This document shows, piece by piece, positions 31,287-43,877 of a DNA stretch of 64,000 nt. The stretch lies in NCBI RefSeq assembly GCF_050003625.1, contig NC_134398.1:72655635-72719634 (forward strand), given 5' to 3'. The stretch is from Haematobia irritans (taxonomy: Eukaryota > Arthropoda > Insecta > Diptera > Muscidae). The translations under genes were made by a program, and so were the position numbers. Position 1 is the first letter of the stretch; each line of letters opens with the position of its first letter. The notes below the pieces were generated by a model, which made no database searches, was not told the DNA's origin, and saw only the letters and a list, made by a program, of their open reading frames with translations.

Positions 31287-33393
31287 CACACAAAAAATTA
31301 TGACCAACATTTTTTCAATTAAACACTTAATTGAATTTGGAAACGCAGTCAATTAATATGTTAATTGATTCAATTAATTATTTAATCAAATCCGAATAAA
31401 AACCAATTAAAAAAATGATTGATATTTGTTACGTTTCCAATTAAAATATTAATTGATTCAATCAATATGTTAATCAATTCGGAAATAATTTTCAATTACA
31501 AACGTGATTGACATTTTTTCCGTTTCCAATTACACATGTGATTGATCCAATCACCTTTGTGATTGAAATTGAATAATTTTGAGCAATGGAAAGAGCGAAA
31601 AGAGAACAAGAGAATGGGTATTTTTTCAACAAGGTATGATGGAGAGATCAGTCTGTTGAAGTAACTCATAACGAACGGTTGGGTTTTTGTTTTTCGCGTA
31701 AATTGAAAAACATGATTGGCGACATTCTGTCTGCTGCATTCAAAATGTGTGCATAAATATTTTGAACGCAACAACAAATCATAGCAAAGGGTTGAAATAA
31801 ATAAAGTGTGCAACAACAAATGGCCACGTGGTAAAGGTTTGAAAAAATATATGAGAGAACGCATTTGAAATTACCTGTGTTTGTGTTTTGTGGTATTGTA
31901 AAAATGGAAAACAATCTACGTTTATTGAAGGTAAGAAATTATGAAATGTGAATACCGTTTTCCATTGAAGCCTGTTTACATTAAACGGCTTCAATGGAAT
32001 ATATATTTTTTTCATTTCTTTTAGTGACCAATTTTATTTCGTGAAATTGACCAATCAATCCCATCAACTCCACCATTTTATCAAATATATAAGAATATGT
32101 TTGCAATAAAAAAAGTGGGTACCGTATTGATCTTTTAAAATTATAAATTTTTTTTCACTCCTAGTTTTCTTAAAACCAAGAGCGGTATGGGTTTGTTGGA
32201 AGATTCACCTTGAAGTTGCGAAGTGGCGTTGGCATTAAATTGCATTTTTGTTTTACCTGCCTTTTTCAGTTTGACCCCAAGTAGAGAGCAGTATATCTGA
32301 TATATAAACTAATGAGCTGAATTATGTAATGGTAAAAAAGTTCTTTCTTTTGGATTTAAAAATATGAAAAATATCCGAAAATAATAAAAATATGTATTTT
32401 CCATTTATATTTTTAACTATTTCCAGAATTTGCAAGGTATCATCAATATAATACCAAATAGTACATTGCTTTCCCATTATTTTTTGTCTTTGGTTGTTTC
32501 AAATTTTAATAGACGATTTCAATGAGCGGAAATTTTGGAAAGGAATTGTTACTAAAATTAAATTACCGAGCTCCTTAATACACCTTTTTATGCTAAAAGA
32601 CTACAACTGCAAAAGAAGATTATAAATCTGCAACCTGTAACTAAGAATTGAACTTGATATTCTATGCAGGTAATATTTAACAAAATTAACTTTTAATTGA
32701 ACAAAATTAAATTCGAATTATTCTGTTTACTTTCAGAAAAACTAATTTAGCTTACAGTCTGCTGATTTATCGGAAATCTAGGCGCATCTACATATTAGAA
32801 GGAACATGCTAACATGGTTATTATTATAAGGAAGCTAATGATTTATATAATTTATTTTTTCACCCTATAGTTGTTATTGATAGTAATTGTTTTTGTAAGT
32901 TATGTTAGAACAAAACACAAATGAAAAGAACCAAATTTATTTGTCTTTTGCATAATTAAAAAAATAATAAAATATTAAATATTATAAGAAACACATATTT
33001 TCTTTTATTTCAAATAAAACTAAATACGGTTTTGGGGTCGCAATATATAAATTTTTTGATCGAAATTTATAACCAATTTCAATTAATTATTTAATTGAAT
33101 GAATCAAATAGTTGATTGATTTTTGTCGCGAAATTAATTAAAATTTTAATTGATTCAATTAAAACTGTGATTGAATTTTATGTTAAAAATCAATCACGTT
33201 TCTAATTGATTCAATCACACAATTAATTGATTCCGTGACAAAAGTCAATTAAATTTTTAATTGAAAATCGTGTTGGTTTTCAATCAAAATGGGTGATTGA
33301 TACTATCATTTTCGTGATTGAAGACATTTCAATTAAAAAAATGATTGAATCCGCGATTTTCGTGATTGAAATCAAAAAATTTTTTTTTGTGTG
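31287..33393. mobile_element. AATTGA-rich TIR element B (2107 bp), inverted relative to A
   Basis: It reads as the reverse complement of A over its whole length, with TA at 31285-31286 and 33394-33395. The left part starts CACACAAAAAATTATGACCA. The surrounding sequence is Z1, which resumes with GGATTCTGTCCTCC as in the uninterrupted Z2. Near 31902 an ATG frame MENNLRLLK runs straight into a GTAAGA donor-like site, and CAG acceptor-like sites follow (about 32268, 32657, 32735). Confidence 0.88.
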
Positions 33394-33571
33394 TAAGGAT
33401 TCTGTCCTCCTTTTACAATTTCAATCCCTACAAATATATGAAAATCAATTTTCCATTTTTTTCACAAAAAGTTAGCGTCACTGAATATTACCTGATACTT
33501 GAAGATTCCAAAATGAAAACAAATAATGTGGTTATAATTCTGTTGGTCTCTTCTTATTTCATTCGTAATTA

Positions 33572-33998
33572 CACTGAAAAAACAGTGAACCCACCAAGAA
33601 GAAAAATTTTGGTTAATATTGGAAAATTTAAATTATTTTTGGAAAATTTTAACTAAACAGTATTACAAACGCTGACATCACGCCGATACCACAAAAATAA
33701 GTAAATATTTTTATACAAATTCAATAAAACTTATTAGACATAATTAATTTTTTCACTTGTTAAAGATAATTTTGTAGTTTGAAGGAAAAAATTGGAATTC
33801 AAAATTGCAAGAATGTCGTACGAAATCCAAGATAGTCGCATTTGTGTATAATTTTATTCCCCGCTTTTTGGTTCATCTATCTAAGGTACGCAAAAAATTA
33901 TTAGAGTAAAGTAAACTTTCTTCAAACATAATAATTCCATGAAGTAAAATAAAGTTAAATTAGATTTAGTGAAATATTGGGTTCACTTTTTTTGAGTG
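33572..33998. mobile_element. CACTGAAAAAACAGTG MITE Y1 (427 bp)
   Basis: The ends CACTGAAAAAACAGTGAACC and, inverted, CACTCAAAAAAAGTGAACCC are preceded by TA and followed by CA, probably a changed TA. The interior matches Y2 at 52747-53257. The short start MSYEIQDSRICV (33813) is a 9-nt-shorter version of the MSLVIYEV start found in Y2. Confidence 0.7.
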
Positions 33999-34534
33999 CA
34001 TACACAATCATGCACGTTTATGGACTATTCTTATATATTGTTTTGTTATTGAGTTTCGATAATTTTCAAAGAAAATCCGAAAATGTACTCGCTTGTTTAA
34101 AACAACAAATTCATATCATATTTATTATACGCTTTCTATAATAAAGGGAGTCAAATTTACAATTTTATAAGAAATTTTTCTAAATTTTAGGATACTCGAT
34201 TTTAGTTTGATTTTTGTTCATTTTTATGAGTGCTTTGTTATCATGTTATACCCCGCGAAGAAATTAGTATTAGTAAAATGCCATGCCTTATTCTTGTTAA
34301 TGAACTATTCCTAACTGCTTTCAGTTTAGGATTTTTTTACTGAAACAATTAAATTTTATTATTTCACACATGTTAGAAATATATTAATTTCAATGCAAAT
34401 TTCTAATTTAGCAAAATTATGTACTTCAAACATTTTTCTTTCTTTTAGTTCATGTCATAAAAGTAAACCAAGCCATCAATACTATTTTCTCATATTTAGA
34501 AAATTTCAACTAAACTCATAAGCGTAGGAAGGCC

Positions 34535-35420
34535 TCTGGCTTAGACCCCCCCAGAAAAACTGTAGCCCCCCCCCAGAATTTGAAAACCTATTTACGATTT
34601 TACATTTTTCTAAAATTAAACAAGTATATTCAACTGCACAAAGTTCCGCTAAAGACTTTCATGCACAATCGAATTACTTTGATTGTGGTAGCAGTTGCCG
34701 ATTGCAATGTTTGAAATCTGATATTTATAAAATAAATCTGTGGTTGAACTTTTGATTTAGTTGAATAAATAAAGCTCCTTTATTATTTTGTTTAGTCTGA
34801 TTTAGTCAATTTAATTAAAAAAAATAGTAATTGATACTATTCTTTCATAAATTAATATCTTAATAATGCTGCAAAAAAGCATAGCCAAATTCAGTGTTTT
34901 GAATGTGAATTAAAAAATTTTGTTATATTTTCCCAAATAATTAATTTTTGTATTTTTTATGATTTTTAATGCATTCTAACGCTTGTTTGAAACGTTTTCC
35001 CTCGAATATTTTCAAAAATTCTATAAAAATTTCTATAATGAATTGCATTTTTGTGGCAAAATTTGAATAATTTGTACCATTTTATTTATTCTTACTTTTT
35101 GTTTTAAAAGAAAACAAAAAAGTACACATTAAAATATGAAAAAAATGAAGCAAAAAAAACTTCCTGTGTAGTTAAAATAATTAACTTCTTTGTGAGGACA
35201 TTTTTGGAAGTGCTGTTAAAGTTGTGCCTTTAGAACAACTCCCAATTTTTTTGCAGGGAAAAGTGTGGAACTACTTTTAGTTGCTTTATTATAAATTAAT
35301 TGTCGAGTTATTTTGATGCCTATATTGTTATTCATTTTTATGAAATAAAACATTAATTGAACCTATAAGTTCAATCTATAAATTTTCAGCTAGGGGGGCT
35401 AAACTGAAGCTAAGCCGTCT
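34535..35420. mobile_element. Element with GGCTTAG and C-run ends
   Basis: The left side reads GGCTTAGACCCCCCCAG, with a second C-run at about 34565. The right side, inverted, reads GGCTTAGCTTCAGTTTAGCC followed by CCCCTAG. The interior is AT-rich without a coding frame. C-run ends of this kind occur in arthropod DNA elements. The target duplication is not resolved. Confidence 0.45.
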
Positions 35421-35439
35421 AAAAAACTTTTGGTTGACC

Positions 35440-35915
35440 TTTTTCTGAGGAAACACACAATAAAAGGGAACTCCACATGAAAGAAAACGTAGGTTTATTG
35501 AAGAAAATTTATTAAAAATAATATATTTTGTCTGTTGTTTAAGAAAATTTCATATATTGAAGCAAAAAAATGGAGTCACAATTTGTTAAAATGTCTTTAG
35601 TGCTATATGAAGTTCAAGGCAAACAGAATTTACGAAAAATTTACTCATTTGAGAAACTTATGAACTCAGTTTGAATAAATTTCATTCATTTTAGAAAAAT
35701 ATGAGATATTTTCAAATTTAGTAAAATCGTATACTTCATTTATATAAAATTTTCTTTTCTCATTTTTAGTTCACGCCATTAATGTATGTAATAAATAATT
35801 AAAATAAGAAAAAAATTCTCACATTTGGCAAAAATTAACTAAAATCAAGAAATTCTCATGGACTAAAATAAAATTAAATCGGATATAAAAAATGTCAATG
35901 GCTTTTTTCTGGGGG
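35440..35915. mobile_element. Y-type MITE Y3, diverged
   Basis: The right end, inverted, reads CCCCAGAAAAAAGCCATTGA. The interior matches Y2 (AAGAAAATTTATTAAA, AAATTTTG). It contains the ATG at 35591 with MSLVLYEVQGKQN, closely like MSLVIYEVHDERI in Y2. The left border near 35440 is approximate. Confidence 0.5.
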
Positions 35916-35919
35916 TTAT

Positions 35920-36820
35920 TGTCCATTTTTCAATGTACACAATTTGAATTAAATTACAATAAAACACTTAATGAGATTAATAATGTCTAATAATTCAAAT
36001 CGCTCTAACACCTAAATCCTATCAACATGTTACAGCAATTCAGCAAACTGATGCATTGGAACCAATTTGGTCGCAATAAATTTGTCAAGACAATTCTAGG
36101 AACATGATCTCGTTTAGCATTCGCCTCTTACTTTAAAAAATAATATAAATTCCAGTAGTCGTGCTGCTGTTCACCAAATGCCGTTCACGGTTATCTGTCA
36201 CTCAATACAAAAATCCAAATGAACCTTACGCAAATGCAAATTTTAGTGTGACTTACATTGAATTTCGTATGGAAATGCGTTCATAACTTTTAACTGAGCT
36301 CTTTACAAAACTAAATTAAATGAAAATGTTTTATCTAAAGCAAATCCATATACAATAGTATCTATATTTATTATGTGAATTGTTAAATACCATGTTATTT
36401 GAAGTACGGCCTACAGTTTGGAGTTTGACCTTACGTGCGCTTCTTCCTAGGTTAAGTTAGGTATTGCGACAGACCGTTATTTAAGCCACCAGTCTACAAA
36501 AACAGTCTACCAAAAAATACCTTTCAATGAAGTCGTTTTGTCCTTATAGTTAAGTGATTCGACTTAAAAATGGATATCATAACATGAAAGAAAATTTTGT
36601 TGGACTGAGGTCAACCGGGTTTTTAAAAATCTTTAAAATTAATGAAATTGTCTTCAATTTTTGTTGACGTTTTGTATCTTGACTACAAAGCAAAAACGCG
36701 TTCAATAATAAGAATTCAACACGTTATTTTAAAGTCGTTTTTGCCTGACCATGAATTTGGAAATGTATGTTGTCATTAATACGTTTTTTAAGAAGTATGA
36801 GATTTCATGAAGAAAACAAG
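35920..36820. other. Unassigned stretch
   Basis: I recognise no gene. A GGTTAAGTTAGG word near 36450 recalls a LINE tail but lacks the rest. Confidence 0.2.
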
Positions 36821-36822
36821 TA

Positions 36823-36880
36823 AGTAACGTAGAAAGTCGGGGCCGACTATATCATACCCCAGCAAAAAGCGTCACCAAAA
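36823..36880. repeat. GTCCGTC-type repeat, end fragment
   Basis: AAGTAAGTAACGTAGAAAGT followed by GGGGCCGACTATATCATACC is the terminal part of the dispersed family seen complete at 54517-55885. Confidence 0.6.
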
Positions 36881-37870
36881 AAGTAATGAAAATGTTCTTT
36901 TTGGATCCGGAAGTGGTGCAAAATTGACGCAGAAGCGATGAATTTAACATGGACTTGTCATAGGACGGAAGTCCTCCATTTCAACAGCCGTTGCACTGAA
37001 TTTGCATGACTTCTTTAGATGTGATCCGAATTCAATGTTTGGGATGTAAATTAAAAAATTCTGTGATAGTTTGTCAAATAAATAATTTTTATAATTTTTA
37101 ATGGATTCTAACGCTTGTCGGAAACGTTTGACCTCAAATATTTTCAAAAATTCACAATTTTTTCAGATTGGATTTAGCATTTTTTTTTAATTTCAATGAT
37201 TTTTAACATTCAAAAAAAGTCATCAAATGTACATTTTCAGTGTAAACTAGTGGTAACAAACACCACACAAAAATTCATATTTGGATATACAGAAACAGGA
37301 CCACTTCGGTATTAGGCTGATAGCACAAAGGGGGGCAAAAGAAAGCAGCTGATTTTTATCAATTTGGAATCTTGAAATATTAACTAATAAATAACAAAAA
37401 GTCCCATTGGAGACTTCAGGGGGGGACACAACTAAAACTCTACATAAAATTTACATATAAGAACGAACACGAAACAATTAGACTGAAAAAAATTGATTTT
37501 ATAACAAATTTAAAACAACTTTTATACATTTTTTATTTTAAAATATAGTTAATATCATTTAGTTCAATATTCATTTCGATTTATTCGATATAATTTTTTT
37601 TCTTTTGTTTTATTTATTTAAAAGTGCACTTAATTTTATACTTTTTCACACTTCAAAAACCAACTGCTTACTTGCTCTCTCTTTTGAAGCCGTTCTTAAA
37701 GAGTACAGATGGAATAAAACAAAACAAATACACATTGTAAAACCTAGTTTGCATAAGAAACAGTGATGCCACACTTTTTGACAAATGTCTAACTGTGATT
37801 TTTTATTTTTGGCCAAAGGGATCGAGCACTGTGAGATGGTAGAATTCTACCCAAAATAGTGTGTTTTTTT
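36881..37870. other. Unassigned AT-rich stretch
   Basis: I see no gene or repeat that I can name. A short text near 37030-37140 resembles 34900-35040 (GCATTCTAACGCTTGTTTGA versus GGATTCTAACGCTTGTCGGA), so part belongs to the C-run element family. Confidence 0.3.
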
Positions 37871-37879
37871 GTTCAATCT

Positions 37880-38065
37880 CTATAGAAATAAAATTTTGGA
37901 AAAAGTTTCTATAAACAAATTTTTGTGAGAAATTTTTCTGTAGAAATAAAATTTTGACAATAAATTCTATAGAAATAAAATTTTGAGAAAAAATTCCATT
38001 GAAATAAAATTTTGAGAAAATTTTTTATAGAAATAATATTAAAAAAAATTGCTATAGAAATACAA
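37880..38065. repeat. Minisatellite, unit of about 30 bp
   Basis: About six diverged units of TCTATAGAAATAAAATTTTG plus a variable A/T run. This minisatellite type is widespread in muscoid flies, which supports the organism guess. Confidence 0.8.
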
Positions 38066-38724
38066 TTTTGACAACAAGACGTTAAATATTAGAAAAACCC
38101 TACATATAGGGAATTTCCCCTACTTCTAGCAACACTGGCTGTAGTTGATATTGCACCTACGGAGTTAGTGTGCCACTAATATTAAGCCTATTATTAAAAA
38201 AGAGAAAATCGTTCAATTAGTGTGGGTAATAAATCCAAATTTGAAAAATCGAGCAATATTCTTATGTAAGAGCTACAAGTACGTATAAATACGATCGGCT
38301 AGTACATCAAAATTTGAAATTTGAGTAACATTGGTTAATAAATAAGAGTTCTATGGCCAAATTTGGGAAAATCGAGCGACACATATATATAGGAGCTACA
38401 CGCAAAAAAATAATTCTTTCCTCCCAAACGAAATTTTAGACAAACAAAGTTCGTTTCTCATTTGCTTTTCGCTGTAAGGAAGTGTATTTGGGAGAAAAGT
38501 ATATACTTTTTGTGATAAACGTTTATTCTTTTCCAGGATGTAAAAACAATTTCATAAGGACAAACTCAAAAAAAAAAAACATTGTTTTCTTGCTAATTGC
38601 ATTTTCCCTCACATCTTTCTCACATCCACGATATTTTTTAGTTCTTAACACCTTTTCCTGTAATACCAACAATGTAGAAGAAATTATACGATTTTATAAA
38701 TTTTTAAAATTTTTTTTACCTTTC

Positions 38725-38792
38725 GCCTGGACGGAGAATCGAACCGCGGACAATGCACTTTGTAAGCCAACACACTAACCACTGGGCTATAT
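38725..38792 (-). other. tRNA-like module, leftward-facing
   Basis: The minus strand reads TAGCCCAGTGGTTAGTGTGT (A-box region), TTGGCTTACAAAG (UAC-type loop) and GCGGTTCGATTCTCCG (B box). This is the best preserved leftward module of the three. Confidence 0.65.
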
Positions 38793-38909
38793 ACCTGTTA
38801 TGGTCATCAATAGATAAATATCCATATAAGTTATATTTATATAGCATAGCTTGCGGCGCCCACGAACCGAATAAACAAAGTTTATTTAACAGAAACAAAC
38901 ATTTAGTTT

Positions 38910-38982
38910 GTCACCGTGGTGCAGTGGTTGCTACGTCCGACTTGCATGCCAAGGGTCGTGGGTTCGATCCCTGCTTCGACCA
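38910..38982 (+). other. tRNA-like module, rightward-facing
   Basis: The plus strand reads GTGGTGCAGTGGTTGCTACG, CGACTTGCATGCCAAGG (TGC-type loop) and GTGGGTTCGATCCCTGC (B box), followed by long T runs at 38985. Confidence 0.65.
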
Positions 38983-40395
38983 AAGTTTTTTTTTTTGTTT
39001 TTTTTTTTTACATATATTCCAAATATGTTCGGAAGATTCCGAAAAAATGTTCAACATTACATTGTAGTATATTAAATTTTGAACTGTAAAATGTGTCTTA
39101 TTAAAGACCTAAAGTGAGAAAAGAACAGTGTTTGATATAAACGAAATGGACTGTGTTGTTGTTTCAAAAATAACCTTTTTTATTGAAAAGATAAAAATTT
39201 TGTAACAAACGAATTTTTTTGGTGATAAAAGTTTAAAATTTTGGAAGCAATTCAAAAAACTCTAACAAAAGAAAAACGTTTTCGGTACACGTTTTCCAAA
39301 CGTTTTTTTTCTTTGCGTGTATATCTAAATCTGAACCAATTTGCACAATATTTTGCGGGTTTCATTAATACCACAAAAGGTTACCTTGTGCAAGATTTGA
39401 GTAAGATCAGTTAAGAAATGAGGCCTGTATGGTCAAACATAAGGTTATTAGGAGCGAATTTTTACAAAATCGGGCGATACATATATGGGAGCTATATCTA
39501 CATCTGATCTGATTTCGATGAAATTTTGCACATATAGTTAGTACTAAAGAGGACTGGATCTAGCCAACTTTGAGTAAGATCGGTTAATAAATAAGGGTTC
39601 TATGGCCAAATTTAGAAAAATCGGACGGTACATATATATAGGAGCTATATCTAAATCTGAACCGATTTCGATGATTTTTTGCAAATATAGTTAGTGCTAT
39701 AGAAGATTATATTTAGCCAAATTTGAGTAAGATCGGGTGATAAATAAGGGCTTTATGGCCAAATTTAGAAAAATCGGGCGGTACGTATATATTGGAGCTA
39801 TATCTAAATCTGAACCGTTTTCGATGATTTTTTGCACATATAGTTAGTGCTATAGAAGATGTAGCCAAATTTGAGTAAGATCGGTTGATAAATAAAGGAT
39901 TTGTGACTAAATTTGGGAAAATCGGGCGATACATATATATGAGAGCTATATGTAAATCTGAACCGATTTAGATGAAACTTTGCAGACTTGAAGGGCAATG
40001 AAAAAGATTACCTTTTGCCAAATTTGGTGACGATTGAAAAAAAACGCAACGTGACCCCATTTGTCGAAATCGGGCGATACATATATATGGAAGCTATATC
40101 TAAATTTGATCCGATTTCTTCCAAATTCAATAGTGTTCGTCCTTGTGCCCAAAATACCCCCTGTACCAAATTTCATCAAAATCGGTTAATAATTGCGACC
40201 GGAATCCTGTGAACAACAAATACATGGGCAGACGGACGGACGGACGAACACCAAGCGCTAGATCGACTCAGGAGGTGATTCTGAGTCGATCGGTATATAT
40301 TTTATGGGGTCTAAAATCAATATTTCTGGTAGGCACATTTTTTGGCAGATCAAACTTATTATACCCAGACCACTATGTGGTTTAGGGTATAAAAA

Positions 40396-41419
40396 CTGAA
40401 AAAACGAACAAATTAAAATTTGTTTCTTAGAATCAATTACGCAAAACTCAAATTTAAAAGAGAATTGTGTCCTATGTGTATACTAACTTCAATTCCCTGC
40501 TTCTTTGGCACGGAATCAATACCAAAATCATTAGTGTAAAGACAAAATCTTGGAACAGGGCATGTTTGTTTTTCGGTGTAAGAGTGGTAAAGTGTCATAA
40601 ATAATCACAGAAGTAAAATGTATTAGCACTTCATACATTAGATATGTAAGATTTCATTTGTTTTCTGTGACTGTATTTTAATATTCTATGCCAGTCTTGC
40701 CCAAATTTGTGGGCATGTCCTGGATAAATGAGTACTAAAAGAAAACAAGCCTCAAGATAAAATACACAGATCATAGAAATACTACTCAGGAATATCTACC
40801 CTAGACATAAAAATCACATTTAAGACTCTTGCAATACTTACTTGCCATAAAAACTGAAAAACAAAATCAAACATGAAGACAAAGTATAAGAATTCTCTTT
40901 AATTGGACCATTTTATGAACTCACACCTATTGTTGTTAGTGCTTCAAATTGAATTTAACGCGATACAAAAAAATGGCAACAGCTGAAGCTGTAATTCGAG
41001 CTATATAAAATAGTAACATTGACAGGTGATTTAAAAACACCTAAAATACCACAAGAAAAAAACTACATTTCTTGGTTTGTGACGCGTGTGCGTTCACTTT
41101 TGGCATCATTATTAATAATAAAACGAATCACAAAAAGGTCGCAAATCTGATCAAAAAAACACACCAAACTAAAGCAACAACATGGCCCAAGTAAATGGCT
41201 AACAAAGGTGAAAAATGAAATAAAACGACAATAAAATACAATATAACAAATAAATTCCCCAATTAAAACACTTGCGTTTAAAAGTGTAGACCTACTTAAT
41301 TAAGGAATGAGTTTTTAGAAACATTTTAAAAATTACCTCTTATAACGAAATTAAAAGTATCTTAATATATTTCTGGTAACTATTTTTCCATTTATTTTCA
41401 TTAAATCAAAAAGAGGCGC
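40396..41419. other. Unassigned AT-rich stretch
   Basis: I recognise no gene, RNA or repeat. This is one of the few stretches that could be unique host DNA. Confidence 0.25.
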
Positions 41420-41421
41420 TA

Positions 41422-43388
41422 CACGTGCACAATCTTTTTTTGTGATTTCAATCACGAAAATCATTTTTTTTAATTGAAGTGTCTTCAATCACAAAAATTA
41501 TAGTATCAATCACCCATTTTGATTGAAAACCAACACGAATTTCAATTAAAAATTTAATTGACTTTTGTCACGGAATCAATTAATTGTGTGATTGAATCAA
41601 TCACAGTTTTAATTGAATCAATTAAAATTGTAATTAATTTCGCGATTCAATTAAATAATTAATTGAAATTGGCTATAAATTTCAATCAAAAAATTTATAT
41701 ATTGCGCCCCCAAAATCGTATTTAGTTTTATTTGAAATAAAAAAATATGCGTTTCTTATAAAAAATCGTCAATATTTTATTATTTTTTGAATTATGCAAT
41801 AGACAAATAAATTTGGTTCTTGTCATTTGTGTGTTTTGTTCTAGCATAACTTACACATACAATTACTATCAATAACAACTAAAGGGTGAAAAATAAACTA
41901 TATAAATCATATTCCTTGTCATAATAACCATGTCAGCATGTTCCTTTCAATATGTAGATGCGCCTAAATTTCCAATAAATCAGCAGCCTGTAAGCTAAAT
42001 TAGTTTTTCTGAAAGTAAACAGAATAATTCGAATTTAATTTTGTTCAATTAAAAGTTAATTTTGCTAAACACATAGAATATCAAGTTCAATTCTTAGTTG
42101 CAGGTTGCAGATTTATAATCTTCTTTTGCAGTTGTAGTCTTTTAGCATAAAAAGGTGTATTAAAGAGCTCGGTAATTTAATTTTAGTAACAATTCCTTTG
42201 CACAATTTCCACACATTGAAATCGTCTATTAAAATTTGAACCAATCAAAGACAAAAATAATGGGAAAGCAATGTAATATTTGGTATTATATTGATGATAC
42301 TTTGCAAATTCTGGAAATAGAAAAAAAATATAAATGGAAAATACATATTTTTATTATTTTCGCATATTTTTCATATTTTTAAATCCAAAAGAAATGATTT
42401 TTTTACCATTACATAATTCAGCTCATTAGTTTATATATCAGATAGATATACTGCTCTCTACTTGGGTACAAACTGAAAAAAGGTAGGTAAAACAAAACTG
42501 CAATTTAATGCCAACGCTACTTCGCAAATTCAAGGTCAATCTTCCAACAAACCCATACCGCTCTTGGTTTTAATAAAACTAGGAGTGAAAACAATTTACA
42601 ATTTTTAAAAATCAATACGGTACCCACATTTTGGTTGCAAACATATTCTTATATATTTGATAAAATGATGTAGTTAATGGGATTGATTGGTCAATTTCAC
42701 GAAATAAAATTGCTCACTAAAAGAAATGAATTAAAATATATTATTTTACTCCGTTTAATGTAAACAGGCTTAAATGGAAAACGGTATTCACATTTCACAA
42801 TCGCTTTCCTTCAATAAACGTAGATTGTTTTCCATTTTTTCAATACCACAAAACACAAACACAGGTAATTTCAAATGCGTTCTGCCATATTTTTTTTCAA
42901 ACCTTTACAACGTGGCCATTTGTTGCTGCACACTTTATTTATTTCAACCCTTGCTATGATTTGTTGTTGCGTTCAATGCATTTATGCACACATTTCGCAC
43001 GCAGCACACAGAAAGTCGCCAATCATGTTTTTCAATTTACGCGAAAAACAAAAATCCAACCGTTCGCTACGAGTTACTTCCACAGACCCATTCTCTTGTT
43101 CTCTTTTCGCTCTTTACATAGCTTAAAATTATTCAATTTCAATCACAAATGTGATTGGATCAATCACATGTGTAATTGGAAACGGAAAAATTTTCAATCA
43201 CGTTTGTAATTGAAAATTATTTCCGAATTGATCAACAAATTGATTGAATCAATTTTTTTAATTGGAAATTGGTTTTTATTCGGATTTGATTAAATAATTA
43301 ATTGAATCAATTAACATATTAATTGAATCCGTTTCCAAATTCAATTAAGTGTTTAATTGAGAAAATTTTAGTGATAATTTTTTGTGTG
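41422..43388. mobile_element. AATTGA-rich TIR element C (1967 bp)
   Basis: It has the same orientation and build as A. The right end, inverted, reads CACACAAAAAATTATCACTA. The left end is worn (CACGTGCACAATCTTTTTTT). TA flanks both sides (41420-41421, 43389-43390). The terminal arrays are shorter than in A because several AATTGA words are deleted. Confidence 0.85.
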
Positions 43389-43390
43389 TA

Positions 43391-43873
43391 GGAGCTGAGC
43401 TATGCAGTTATCAACCATAAGAACGCATTATTCAAAATACGTACACCAAAACAAACAATACTTTCCTCCGGAACGAAATTTTAGACAAGCGAAATTCCTT
43501 TTTAATAGAAATTAGTTTATGTAAGAGCAAATAAACTCGAATCTGTGACAAACGATGTAGCAAATGCATCGAATCTATTTATTTGTTTTTGAAGAAAATT
43601 TGTTAGCTTCAAAAGAAAATTTTGTTTGTCTAAAATTTCGTTCTTCAACAAAGAAAACTCTTCATTCAGTGTGGGGAGCACTATGTCGCAATACAGACTC
43701 TGACCGACAAATCGTATATAGTATGGGAGTGCTTCAAAAAAGTAGTCGCCATCCATTTAAAAGATGCATAAAAATTATATGAAAATATTCTATTTATGAC
43801 ATAGTGAAATCTCTCATAAGTGGAGGTAACCACAAAAAAGAAAAGCCTTCACTGTATACAAAAGGTTTCATAA
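43391..43873. other. Unassigned stretch with a relic of the CACGCAAAAAA end
   Basis: Near 43460, ACTTTCCTCC followed by AACGAAATTTTAGACAA matches the text just inside the left end of the element at 38399. The rest is not recognised. Confidence 0.35.
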
Positions 43874-43877
43874 TTAA

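Larger units (their letters stand above)
30779..34526. mobile_element. CCCCGAAAAAAGTG element Z1, carrying two younger elements
   Basis: The left end CCCCGAAAAAAGTGACCCCT follows TA (30777-30778). Z1 matches Z2 (57807-59159) in order: AAAGACATGTTTTTTAATAT near 31120, TCTGTCCTCCTTTTACAATT near 33402, and CCTAACTGCTTTCAGTTTAG near 34310. Element B interrupts it at 31287 and element Y1 at 33572. The right end is lost where a CCCCCC-type element begins. No coding. Confidence 0.65.
38399..39319. mobile_element. TIR element with two divergent tRNA-like modules, copy 2 (921 bp)
   Basis: The ends CACGCAAAAAAATAATTC and, inverted, CACGCAAAGAAAAAAAACGT are flanked by TA (38397-38398, 39320-39321). The filled target GGAGC-TA-TATCTAAATC is proven by neighbouring units of the host repeat. 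Its ends differ from copies 1 and 3, but the central tRNA-like pair and its spacer (TTATATTTATATAGCATAGC) are the same. Confidence 0.85.
38200..40395. repeat. GTCCGTC-type dispersed repeat, reverse orientation, with a nested element
   Basis: The right end shows TTATACCCAGACCACTATGT and GGTTTAGGGTATAA, the hairpin end of the family, preceded by CAGACGGACGGACG. The body is a tandem array of units of about 127-145 bp, each with GGAGCTATATCTAAATCTGA and GATCGGTTAATAAATAAGG. A tRNA-pair element is inserted at 38399-39319 and splits one GGAGCTATATCTAA unit. Confidence 0.75.

Noticed and set aside
36440..36500. LINE-C tail fragment at GGTTAAGTTAGG
   Set aside because: Only the TTAGG-like word matches; the TGGTATCACAATGG and GGGCTGCCAC blocks are missing.
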